Shown: one piece after another, positions 25,086 through 37,056 of the stretch
Numbering within the stretch: the first letter of the stretch is position 1
Layout of the letters: each line of letters opens with the position of its first letter
Source of the DNA: Ignavibacteria bacterium UBA7675
GTDB lineage: Bacteria; Bacteroidota; Ignavibacteria; Kapaibacteriales; UB7675
Assembly: GCA_002483085.1 (NCBI GenBank)
Contig: DLHF01000049.1
Location: 1 to 64,000, forward strand
DNA: 64,000 nt
Reading direction: 5' to 3'
The notes under the pieces: model-generated
What the model saw: only the letters and a program-made list of their open reading frames with translations
Database searches by the model: none
Told to the model about the DNA's origin: nothing
Position numbers and translations under genes: made by a program

Positions 25086-26087
25086 TTATGCTTTTTCTGC
25101 CACGCGCATACGAGCGCTGCGAGCACGGGGATTCTTGCGAATTTCTTCCTCGGAGGGTTCGGCTGGTCTTTTGGTAAGAGTGTGCAGAGTGGGAGTGATT
25201 TCGCGCGTAGTAGAGCGCGGGTTATCGGGATCGGGAACGCGAGTAAGCGACGCTCGTTTGAAAATTGTCTTCACAATTCTGTCTTCTAACGAGTGGTAGG
25301 AAATCACCACGATGCGCCCGCCGGGGGCGAGCATGGGAATAATACATTCGAGTGTGTGCTCCAGCGCGCCGAGCTCGTCGTTCACAGCAATACGCAATGC
25401 CTGAAACACACGAGCAAGTGTTTTGGTATGTACAAACGGGGGAACAGTATCTTCGATAAGCGTGCGGAGATCGGACGTCGTAGCAACCGGAGCGGCGCGG
25501 CGTCTCTCCACGATACGCCGCGCAATCTTTCGTGCATTTGGTTCTTCGCCATAGAGGCGAAAGAGCCGCTCCAGTTCTCCTTCGTCAAGGGTGGTTAGGA
25601 GGTCTTCTGCGGACCGTCCGTGCAAACCGAATCTCATATCCAGGCGGGAGTTTACACGGTAGCTGAGCCCGATACTATCAGTATCGAGTTGATGAGACGA
25701 TACGCCGAGGTCGAGCAGAAGACCTGAGACATAGAGGGGATCGCTCCCTTCCTTTATGCTGCATGCCTCTTTGAAATTTTCATGTCGAAGAACAAGTCGA
25801 CTATTGTTGCTCTCAAGTTCGCTGGCAAACCGCTTACTGCACTGTTCGATTGCATGGCTGTCTGCGTCGAAAGAAAAGAGCTTGCCTGCGGACGAAAGCC
25901 GCGAAAGAATTTCCGCCGTGTGTCCGCCTCCGCCAAGTGTTCCGTCGATGTACACACCACCGGGGTTTGTCACAAGAGCATCTACAGATTCTTTGAGAAG
26001 GACCGGCAGATGATAATCGTATTCACTGCGTTCCGGCAAGGAATCTCGTTGCCGTAATAAAGAGCGCGATGTGCGTTTTCGAGCCAC
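25086..26087 (-). CDS. rsmH: 16S rRNA m4C1402 N4-methyltransferase RsmH (MraW)
   Basis: RsmH methylates N4 of C1402 in 16S rRNA, with SAM as donor. The 333 residues show family signatures: HLPVLLKESVDAL at the N-terminus, the SAM motif YIDGTLGGGGHTAEIL (about 46-61), LLLDLGVSSHQLD, RLDMRFG and the C-terminal VISYHSLEDRIVK. It follows mraZ by 19 bp and would be cotranscribed. In most bacteria ftsL, ftsI and murE come next; here the neighbour is a convergent unrelated gene. Confidence 0.97.
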   Translation of the reverse strand: MARKRTSRSLLRQRDSLPERSEYDYHLPVLLKESVDALVTNPGGVYIDGTLGGGGHTAEILSRLSSAGKLFSFDADSHAIEQCSKRFASELESNNSRLVLRHENFKEACSIKEGSDPLYVSGLLLDLGVSSHQLDTDSIGLSYRVNSRLDMRFGLHGRSAEDLLTTLDEGELERLFRLYGEEPNARKIARRIVERRRAAPVATTSDLRTLIEDTVPPFVHTKTLARVFQALRIAVNDELGALEHTLECIIPMLAPGGRIVVISYHSLEDRIVKTIFKRASLTRVPDPDNPRSTTREITPTLHTLTKRPAEPSEEEIRKNPRARSARMRVAEKA

Positions 26088-26106
26088 AGAATTCTCCTCG
26101 TTTCGC

Positions 26107-26550
26107 TTACGCAGACATCACTTTTGCAGCGACGTCTTCATAGGTTTCTGTCTGCCCCGCAAGGTAGCTTTCAAACACGTCGGGATTCCAGAATTCGATG
26201 TGATCGATCATACCCACGATAGTTACTTTTCCTTCTATTCCGGCAAACTCAAGATGCCGTTTGGGAAGCGCAACTCGCTGCTGTCCGTCGATCCCAACTT
26301 CCTCGCTCCAGGCGAGAATCATGCGCAGAAAAAAACGGTCTTTTTCGTTGTAGTGGTTGAGCTCAGAAAACCGCTCTTCGTACTTTCTCCACTCATCCAT
26401 CGGATAGGCTACAATGCACTTGTCGACACCGCGCGTTACCACGAAAACATCACCCGCCTCCGAGGCGACATTCTTGCGCATCTTCGCAGGAATATTCACC
26501 CGGCCCTTATTGTCTATCGAGTATGTCTCCTGCCCTTTAAAGAAGCCCAT
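26107..26550 (-). CDS. mraZ: Transcriptional regulator MraZ
   Basis: The 147-residue protein has two SpoVT/AbrB-like domains, each with the swapped-hairpin signature: YSIDNKGRVNIPAKMRKN (about 10-27) and GIDGQQRVALPKRHLEFAG (about 87-105). MraZ forms ring-shaped oligomers and represses its own operon by binding TGGGN repeats spaced 10 bp apart. Such repeats are present upstream, at 26588-26642. It is the first gene of a mraZ-rsmH unit. Confidence 0.96.
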   Translation of the reverse strand: MGFFKGQETYSIDNKGRVNIPAKMRKNVASEAGDVFVVTRGVDKCIVAYPMDEWRKYEERFSELNHYNEKDRFFLRMILAWSEEVGIDGQQRVALPKRHLEFAGIEGKVTIVGMIDHIEFWNPDVFESYLAGQTETYEDVAAKVMSA

Positions 26551-26587
26551 GATCGCTTTTCCTGTGTCGTGCTTTGTCCTTTCCGTT

Positions 26588-26642
26588 TACCACTTTCTCC
26601 CACGCCTTCTGTTATCCTCCACCATTCTCCCACTTTCTCCCA
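26588..26642 (-). promoter_or_regulatory. MraZ operator: TGGGA repeats at 10-bp spacing
   Basis: On the minus strand TGGGA occurs at plus positions 26638-26642, 26628-26632 and 26598-26602. A variant GTGGA lies at 26618-26622, and TGGTA lies at 26588-26592. All lie on one 10-bp register. E. coli MraZ is known to bind TGGGN-N5 repeats, so this is very probably the autoregulatory site. It sits 38-92 bp before the mraZ start. A near-consensus -7 box TTCTTTTG (plus 26654-26661) lies directly upstream. Confidence 0.85.
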
Positions 26643-26933
26643 CTTTCTTGGTACAAAAGAAGGAAAAGCCCCATTTTTAGACAATAATTCAATTAAAGAA
26701 AATTTCAAAAACAGCGATTTCTCCACAAAACAGCGATTTTCAACAAATTTCGCAGGTTTTTGTTTTTCTATTGTAATTATTTTTTGTTCACAGCACCCCC
26801 CTGCGCTTTCTCTGCACACCGCCAATCAGCCAGCACAACTGTACTGAAAAAATTATCAGTGCCGCTTTTCGAGCATTTTCGACACGTGAAAATATTTTCA
26901 CATAGAAACCGGAAGCTGCTAATTTTCAACTAT

Positions 26934-27371
26934 TTACGGGTAGCAATGGTAAGTAGCTCCTCCCGATTGATACAGTGCAGTAGTAAACCCGTGGCCACGA
27001 ACAGATAAATATGCTCTATGCGAGTGGGTGGGGAATTGTGGAGGGTGATAGGAAGCCATTACCCATTGTTCTCGGGCATGTGTGTAGCTATCGCCCACGG
27101 CATCCAGCAGGAGCAGAAGACAGCCGAGCATCCCCCCCCCCAGTAAGCTCTGTAGATACAGTAAACCCCGCCTGCCAGATAGACTTTCACACGACCTCGA
27201 ACGGCTACCGAACATGTTCGCCAACAGAGCCCCAAGGCAGTACAACAGGCCAGCGAAAACACACGCCAAACAGCGCTGCCAATGCCAACGCCGCATGGAC
27301 CTTTTTCCCTCTACTCCACATTCGCGAGCGGTGCACCACACGGCATGAGAACCGCGCTTTTCCGGCATCGT
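26934..27371 (-). CDS. Doubtful small membrane protein with a G10 tract
   Basis: If real, the frame starting at 27371 (MPEKRGSHAV) gives 145 residues with two hydrophobic stretches, ACVFAGLLYCLGALLANMF and LQSLLGGGMLGCLLLLL. A run of ten C on the plus strand (27132-27141) encodes GGG inside the second one. No family is recognised and the composition (many Cys, Arg, His) is unlike the neighbours. A plus-strand frame covers the same DNA. It may be non-coding. Confidence 0.25.
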   Translation of the reverse strand, partial: TMPEKRGSHAVWCTARECGVEGKRSMRRWHWQRCLACVFAGLLYCLGALLANMFGSRSRSCESLSGRRGLLYLQSLLGGGMLGCLLLLLDAVGDSYTHAREQWVMASYHPPQFPTHSHRAYLSVRGHGFTTALYQSGGATYHCYP

Positions 27372-27506
27372 GTTTGTGGCTTGTACGACCGCTACCAGAG
27401 GTAGAAATAATGAATATTTTTTAAGCCAATGTTTATTGTCTGCACACTGTTCCGAAGCGAATTTTGCAATGTTAGATATTATATATTTCTTCCTTACATC
27501 ATGTAG

Positions 27507-28712
27507 ATGACTACACATACTATTGCCTCCGATACGCTGCCGTTCGTACAGCCGACAACCTCTACAACGGCGGACAAAGTTCAGACGGCCCAGACGCGTT
27601 TCTACGCTTTAGACCTGGTGCGGCTCATTGCCATGCTGCTGATGATGCAGGGCCATGTGCTGAGCGCCCTTGTATCGCAGGCAGAGCTTCCTGTTGGAGA
27701 ATTACCTTGGAGCATCTGGCATTTTATCCGAGGGCTTACAGCGCCTATTTTTCTGATGACCTCTGGCGCAGTACACGTATTTGCCAACAAGCGCAACGCC
27801 GATGGAGAAATCAGCAAGGAAACATTGTTCAAGCGCCTGCGCTGGGGAATCACCCTCATCGGCATCGGTTATCTGATGGTGTTTCCGGCCAACCGAATTT
27901 TTGATCTTCCATTCGTGCCCGCAGAAGTGTGGCAGGCGTTTTTCCGCGTGAATATCCTTCAGCTTACGGGCGTGACCCTTCTCCTGCTGATGTTTATTAT
28001 TTCGCTTACGCGCTCTACCCGCGCATTTGCCAATGTATCGCTCGGGCTGGCACTCGGCATTACATTTCTCTCGCCCTTTATAGAACAGATCAACTGGTTC
28101 GCCTTTGCTCCGGAATGGATAGCATCGTACTTCTCCTATGCTCACGGCTCTATCTTTCCTTTCTTCCCATTTGCAGCATATATGTTTTTTGGCGTGAGTG
28201 TGGGAAGATACCTCCAAGCGATTCCCTCGGCCAAGCGCATGGATGCCTTTCCAAAGTTTACAGCCATTGCTGGCGCGGCAACAACAGCCGTGGCTTTGCT
28301 CGCTACGGTGCAGCCCTTTACAATCTTTCCAGCTCATACCTACCATCTATCGGGTCCAGACTTTATCCTGCTGCGCGTGGGGCTTACGCTCCTGTTCATG
28401 AGCCTTGTCGGGCTTCTGTATCGCGCTACTCATCGTTGGGGTTCGTACTACTCGCTTTTCGGTAAAAAGACGCTGCATATCTATGTAGGGCACCTCGTCC
28501 TGCTCTACGGAACACCGTGGTTCCACACAGTCCATCCCCGATTCTTTGGCACACTCTCGCTTGCCGAAGGCGCGAGCGTAGCGGTACTGATTGTTACGGC
28601 AAGCCTCGCGGGTGTATATCTGCTTGATTACTACCAGCAGAACTCCCAGCGCTTCCGCCGAGCACTTCCCTACACAGTAGTGGCAGCCCTCGCTTATGCT
28701 CTGCTTGTTTGA
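27507..28712 (+). CDS. DUF1624/heparan-acetyltransferase-like membrane protein
   Basis: The 401-residue inner-membrane protein has about ten hydrophobic helices. The first carries the family pattern ALDLVRLIAMLLMMQGHVLS (about 33-52), and FIRGLTAPIFLMTSGAV follows. This matches the DUF1624/YeiB-like acyltransferase group related to heparan-alpha-glucosaminide N-acetyltransferase. Members are thought to move acyl groups across the membrane; the substrate is not known here. A soluble N-terminal tail of about 30 Thr/Ser-rich residues precedes the first helix. It is followed by a good terminator, so it forms its own unit. Confidence 0.8.
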   Translation: MTTHTIASDTLPFVQPTTSTTADKVQTAQTRFYALDLVRLIAMLLMMQGHVLSALVSQAELPVGELPWSIWHFIRGLTAPIFLMTSGAVHVFANKRNADGEISKETLFKRLRWGITLIGIGYLMVFPANRIFDLPFVPAEVWQAFFRVNILQLTGVTLLLLMFIISLTRSTRAFANVSLGLALGITFLSPFIEQINWFAFAPEWIASYFSYAHGSIFPFFPFAAYMFFGVSVGRYLQAIPSAKRMDAFPKFTAIAGAATTAVALLATVQPFTIFPAHTYHLSGPDFILLRVGLTLLFMSLVGLLYRATHRWGSYYSLFGKKTLHIYVGHLVLLYGTPWFHTVHPRFFGTLSLAEGASVAVLIVTASLAGVYLLDYYQQNSQRFRRALPYTVVAALAYALLV

Positions 28713-28733
28713 GAAAGAATATCTACAGCGATT

Positions 28734-28763
28734 ACAAAGGCGGGCTGCTCCCCGCCTTTTTTA
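28734..28763 (+). terminator. Intrinsic terminator after the DUF1624 gene
   Basis: AAAGGCGGG (28736-28744) pairs with CCCGCCTTT (28751-28759) around a 6-nt loop and runs into six T. It starts 23 bp after the stop codon. Confidence 0.92.
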
Positions 28764-28840
28764 TTGTACTAAGCGGATGGAAGCGGCAGTACGCATACCA
28801 CCCGTACATCAGCTTTACTAACAACTGAACCAAGAACATC

Positions 28841-29458
28841 ATGAAGAATGTCGCCGCCGGATACCTGCTCGCCTGCGCTCTGCTATTTGTCGCCTTTTCA
28901 CCGTGGACAGAGCATCTGCTGAATTTCTGGTTGGTTTCAGTCCTGACAACGGGCTTACTCGGGGCTTATGCGTGGTATTTTCTACGCAACGAGCGAGCGC
29001 AGCTTCTGTGGTTTGAAAACCGATGGATCACCGTGGGTATTGCCTCGGCTGTGGCGCTCTATGCAATAGCCTTTGCAGGCGCCCACTTTCTATCCTCTGT
29101 TTCTGTCCAGCTACAGGCCGACCTCGCAGTCATCTACGCCTATGGCAAAGGAACGTCGCGCATACTCATTGGCACCGTCCTGCTGTTCTGGCTCGCTCCT
29201 TTAGAAGAGCTATTCTGGCGCGGCTTTCTACAACACCGCCTGATGCAGCGATTTGGCAGCACTGCGGGCTGGCTCATAGCAGCGGGGCTTTACCTGCTGG
29301 CGCACATCTGGGCGGGCAATATAATGCTGTGGCTTGCGCTCGCTGTAGCAGGACTGTTCTGGGGCTGGCTGTTCAAGCGATACAACCGGCTGTGGCCGTG
29401 TATTATCTCCCATGCTGTGTGGGATGTTCTCGTGTTCATTGTCCTGCCTCTCTGGTAG
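28841..29458 (+). CDS. CPBP (CAAX-like) intramembrane metalloprotease
   Basis: The 205-residue protein has about six helices and the three CPBP motifs: EELFWRGFL (about 126-134, the paired Glu and Arg), LLAHIWAGN (about 153-161) and HAVWDVLVF near the C-terminus. The family comprises Abi/CAAX-type intramembrane proteases, some linked to bacteriocin self-immunity. No partner gene points to a substrate. It has its own start after a terminator and converges with the receiver-domain gene. Confidence 0.85.
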   Translation: MKNVAAGYLLACALLFVAFSPWTEHLLNFWLVSVLTTGLLGAYAWYFLRNERAQLLWFENRWITVGIASAVALYAIAFAGAHFLSSVSVQLQADLAVIYAYGKGTSRILIGTVLLFWLAPLEELFWRGFLQHRLMQRFGSTAGWLIAAGLYLLAHIWAGNIMLWLALAVAGLFWGWLFKRYNRLWPCIISHAVWDVLVFIVLPLW

Positions 29459-29500
29459 CACGGCTGCGGTGACAGACACGATGGAGAAGGGAATTCTGTG

Positions 29501-29692
29501 GCACGGGCGTCGTTGCATCGAGCCGCCCTAGCGGGACGGCTCTACCGGGCGTCGCTGTCACCGGTCGCACGAGCCGGTGCGTGGCTGGTCGGAGGTTCGT
29601 CGCTGAGTAGCTAACGGCGGTAGAGGTCGAACTGCCACGCGGCGGGTGTGCAGCGCGGTGCGAAGATCGAAAGTGCGCGAAGACTGAAGCGA
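29501..29692 (-). repeat. Composite intergenic repeat, copy 5 (modules B + A, inverted)
   Basis: This is the most complete copy. On the minus strand, module A (29634-29692, with GCACCGCGCTGCACACCCGC) is followed by module B (29501-29570, GTGCGACCGGTGACAGCGAC through GACGCCCGTGCC). Module B includes an inner hairpin AGCCGTCCCGCTAGGGCGGCT. The element sits between two convergent genes, where it could fold into RNA on either transcript. Confidence 0.75.
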
Positions 29693-29705
29693 GAATAGAG
29701 TTGTA

Positions 29706-30162
29706 TCACACCACACGCAGCACATACTCGAACTCGGACTCCGGCCTTTTACGTACATCAAGCGCCATAAGCGCCCCTATAGTACGAATAAGATATGCGT
29801 AGCTACTCGGCTTGGTAATATACAGGTTGGCACCCAGTTCGAATGTAATGCGTATATCTACAGGTGATTTCGAGGTCGTAAAAATGACCACAGGCAAAAC
29901 ATCCAAAGTGTGCTCTCTGCGAATCTCCAGCAGAGCTTCGCGCCCATCGAGAACAGGCATATTCAGGTATAGCAGCACCATCGCAGGCAAGGGCTCTTCT
30001 TTCATAGCCTTATAGTGATTGCGTCGATACAGATAATCGAGCAGTTGTGCTCCATTCTCCACAAAGTGTATATCGACTATAACACCGCTGTCGCGGAAGG
30101 CATCCAACACAAGCAGGCGGTTATCGTCGTCGGCGTCGGCAATGAGGATCGGCTGCGGTTGC

Positions 30163-30179
<17 letters not shown>
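29706..30179 (-). CDS. Rcp1-like receiver protein lacking the phospho-acceptor Asp
   Basis: A single receiver domain of 157 residues without output domain, of the Rcp1 type (YRRNHY, TSKSPVDIRITFELGAN, Lys in YITKPSS). The acidic cluster DADDDNR is present. At the site where LLDLNMP is expected the sequence reads LLYLNMP, so the acceptor Asp is Tyr; codon TAC at plus 29967-29969 is one base from GAC. It overlaps the large kinase gene by 17 bp and should be its partner, but normal phosphorylation is not expected. Confidence 0.85.
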
Positions 30180-34350
<4,171 letters not shown>

Positions 34351-35034
34351 AGTATTCTAAGTTTTTAAGAAAGGTAGAAAGCCGTTGTCCCGTGTGGTTC
34401 CTGTACATCATTGAGCGCAGGAATGTGCCCCACCTTCCTGCTGCATCACAAGCCTGTTTTGCACCGTGAAGCCCAAAAACACTGAAAATTGCGAGAGTAA
34501 AAGGCAAATTAAAAACAACCTCCACCACCGCACAACTATTCAGCACTATCAGGAAACAACAAAAGCCTCAGAAAACACTACTTTGTCTTCATAAGTGCGC
34601 TACAGGCTCTTGTATGATTATCACCGGCAAATGCCTTTAAGGGCTTCTATGTGGCACTACAACACAAACCCAAAGTACACTTATACAAGCAGGGTCACAG
34701 CATTATGAAGTAGACTGCAACTTACCTTTATAATGCTGTTTTTTATAGGAGCTTTTTATAGGAGTATGAATAATGGAACACAGCTCTGCTTTGGATAGTT
34801 GGAGGTTTGGAAAGGAAGTCATAAGCTCATAAGTCACGAAGCTCACGGCAACCGGGCTCATGTGTTTACCGCACTACCGACCAGAAGATTTTGCCTACCG
34901 ATGCGGGTGTACCGCTGGAAAAGGCTCTCATATATTTCGAGTACAGGTGACCTTGAAGTGCATAGGTGTGGTCGAGGGGAGTCCGCACCTTTACTCACCC
35001 TTTATTCCGTGTACGTAGATGGTTGTGCAGCGCT
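34351..35034. other. 684-bp spacer between two kinase genes
   Basis: The spacer lies between the start of the CheB-CheR kinase and the stop of the next minus-strand kinase. It is AT-rich to about 34780. I see no convincing gene. The one notable element is a terminator-like hairpin on the plus strand at 34697-34744. Confidence 0.5.
34697..34744 (+). terminator. Terminator-like hairpin without an upstream gene
   Basis: ACAGCATTAT (34697-34706) pairs with ATAATGCTGT (34730-34739), followed by six T. The loop is 23 nt. On the plus strand no coding gene precedes it, as the nearest gene starts at 34350 on the other strand. It might end a small RNA read from 34351-34744. Confidence 0.4.
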
Positions 35035-36450
35035 CTATTGCGCTGTAGTTGCTGTATCTGCCAGTACAGCAGGCAAGACGACAAGGAAGGTACTGCCCTT
35101 TCCCTCTGCACTCTCTACGCTAATTGTTCCACCGTGTATTTCCACAAACTCCTTAACAATAGAGAGCCCAAGGCCTGTTCCCTGCGTGTTCCCCGTGTTG
35201 GAAGCCCGAAAGAACGGAGTAAAAAGTTGCCCGAGTTCGGATTCTGGTATACCTATGCCGCTATCGACAATGCGCAGCGATACAGCATGGCCATCGTACA
35301 GTACCGAGCACTGCACAGCAGAGTGCGGTCGAGAGTATTTTACAGCATTGGAAAGCAGGTTACGCACAATGTGCTGAAGAAACCGAATATCGGCAAGCAG
35401 AGGTGGGATGTTGGAGTCGATATGCAACTGTATTGATATAGAATGCGCTGCAGCCAGTGTTGCCATCGAAGTAGCAATAGTACGCACAACCGATTCGATG
35501 TCCACCTGTGCAGGCGTAAACAAATCGCGCATCGACGAAGCAGAGCTCTGGAGGAGAAACTCATTGATAAGTTCGTTGAGATCTGTCACCGATTGCCTAA
35601 TTCTCACAAGATACTCTATTTTTTCTTCTTTGCTCATGCGCTCATAGTAGGTAATCAGCATGTCGGTGATCAAGCTGATACTGGTAAGCGGGGTGCGAAA
35701 TTCGTGTGAAACGGTGCGGATAAACTGCGTTTTCAAATTGTGCAATTCCCGTTCACGCTCTATGGTCATCTGCACTTTCTCTGCCATGTGATTAAATCCG
35801 GCAGCGAGCTGGCCAATCTCATCACCGGTCGATACAGAAGCGCGCTCGGCGTAATTACCATCGGCTATTTTGTCGATGGTACGGCTCAGCCGCTGGAGTG
35901 AATTTGTGGCAATCGTGCTGGTGATCAGCACCAGCGCTGCACCAAACAAAAAGACGAGGCCACTTATCCAAGCCATCGCGGTGCGGGCATCGATAATCTC
36001 TTCTTGCAGATTGGCAAGGGAAAGCCCCAAGTACAGCTTTCCCAGCACTACGCCTTCGTGTACTACAGGTGCAGCGGTGCGAAACAGTTTGCTATCGCTC
36101 GACAAGGTGTTGTTCAGCGCATCGCGGTAGTTGCCTGCAACGCTGTCGTTGTAGGATACAATGGAGAGCCCTGGCTCCGTTTCAACGACGACATACACAA
36201 CATCATCCAGCTTTCCCAACTCGGCCACGTGCTCCCGAATCGTGGGGTAGTCGCTGAACAGCAGCCCAGAACGCAGGTCAAGTGCAGCCATACGCGTCAT
36301 CAGCTCTGCTTTTTTGGTTATTGATTGCAGAGCATGCGCCTTCCATACTTCTGGAAAATACCAGTAGAGAAAGACTGCGATACCGCCTATGGGCAGCGTA
36401 AACAGCAGAAAAAACTTCATTCTCAGCGAAAGCCGAAACAGTACATTCAT
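35035..36450 (-). CDS. HAMP-domain sensor histidine kinase
   Basis: The 471-residue inner-membrane kinase has a helix at about 11-30, a periplasmic sensor domain (about 31-155, dCache/PAS-like with VYVVVETEPG and YRDALNNTL), a second helix at about 157-180 and a HAMP linker. HisKA has His in RTVSHEFRTPL; HATPase has NLLSNAVKYS, DSGIGIP and GTGLGLSIV. It is the last gene of a three-gene unit after a TonB receptor and a YfiR-like protein. No response regulator is adjacent. Confidence 0.92.
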   Translation of the reverse strand: MNVLFRLSLRMKFFLLFTLPIGGIAVFLYWYFPEVWKAHALQSITKKAELMTRMAALDLRSGLLFSDYPTIREHVAELGKLDDVVYVVVETEPGLSIVSYNDSVAGNYRDALNNTLSSDSKLFRTAAPVVHEGVVLGKLYLGLSLANLQEEIIDARTAMAWISGLVFLFGAALVLITSTIATNSLQRLSRTIDKIADGNYAERASVSTGDEIGQLAAGFNHMAEKVQMTIERERELHNLKTQFIRTVSHEFRTPLTSISLITDMLITYYERMSKEEKIEYLVRIRQSVTDLNELINEFLLQSSASSMRDLFTPAQVDIESVVRTIATSMATLAAAHSISIQLHIDSNIPPLLADIRFLQHIVRNLLSNAVKYSRPHSAVQCSVLYDGHAVSLRIVDSGIGIPESELGQLFTPFFRASNTGNTQGTGLGLSIVKEFVEIHGGTISVESAEGKGSTFLVVLPAVLADTATTAQ

Positions 36451-36468
36451 AGTAGTTTGCGGATTCTG

Positions 36469-37056
36469 TCAGTCTACAATCGTTGCCAGGCTGAGAAGCT
36501 GCGAATGAAAATCCGAACCTTCTTGTAATGCGGCATTGCGATTAATAAGAATATGAGGTCTCCCACCCCGGTTGTCGAGGCCCACAGCTATACCTTTTTT
36601 GATATATTCTGAAACCCCGCTAAACGTGAGAATTTTCCGACTACGGCTGAAGCTGGTAATCACATCAATATCGAACGACCGTAAAGGCGCTACATACATA
36701 ACAGTAGCTTGGCTGGCGGCTGGCTGTGCGGTTATAGATGATTCCCGAGTGAGATCGACTTCCACAACGCGAAAAGCAACACCACCTATCCCAGGTTTTT
36801 CTTCTTCTAGCAGAGCCATAAGCTCGTTGCGTACGTCGAGCGATACCCTGAACTTACTTTGATACACAATAGCAAGAACAGGTTGCCGACCCGGCACAAC
36901 AGGCTCTACTCTTCTTTGAAAGGAGAGTATCTTTTGCAGAAATGACCATTGTACTGCCACTGTCACAGGCATATCTTGGGCCGGAACCGTAGAAGCAACG
37001 AACAAGAACAAGAATCTACAAAGCCACGCGAAGCCGGGCCACGATGCTGCGTCCAT
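36469..37056 (-). CDS. YfiR-like (DUF4154) periplasmic protein
   Basis: The 195-residue protein begins at 37056 (MDAASWPGF) with a signal peptide cleaved near STVPAQ. The C-terminal part carries the DUF4154 pattern: ILTFSGVSEYIKKGIAVGLD, GGRPHILINRNAALQEGSDF and LLSLATIVD. YfiR in Pseudomonas is a periplasmic repressor of a diguanylate cyclase; DUF4154 proteins next to sensor kinases probably modulate these. It overlaps the TonB-receptor gene by about 40 bp and precedes the kinase by 18 bp, so the three are coexpressed. Confidence 0.85.
   Translation of the reverse strand: MDAASWPGFAWLCRFLFLFVASTVPAQDMPVTVAVQWSFLQKILSFQRRVEPVVPGRQPVLAIVYQSKFRVSLDVRNELMALLEEEKPGIGGVAFRVVEVDLTRESSITAQPAASQATVMYVAPLRSFDIDVITSFSRSRKILTFSGVSEYIKKGIAVGLDNRGGRPHILINRNAALQEGSDFHSQLLSLATIVD

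Larger units (their letters stand above)
26551..27506. other. 956-bp spacer upstream of mraZ
   Basis: Positions 26588-26660 hold the mraZ control region. 26650-26900 is very AT-rich without a gene. 26934-27371 contains a doubtful minus-strand frame with a G10 tract. The remainder up to 27506 contains no recognisable feature apart from AT-rich sequence before the next start, including TTATTGTC and TATATTTC near 27430-27489. Confidence 0.5.
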
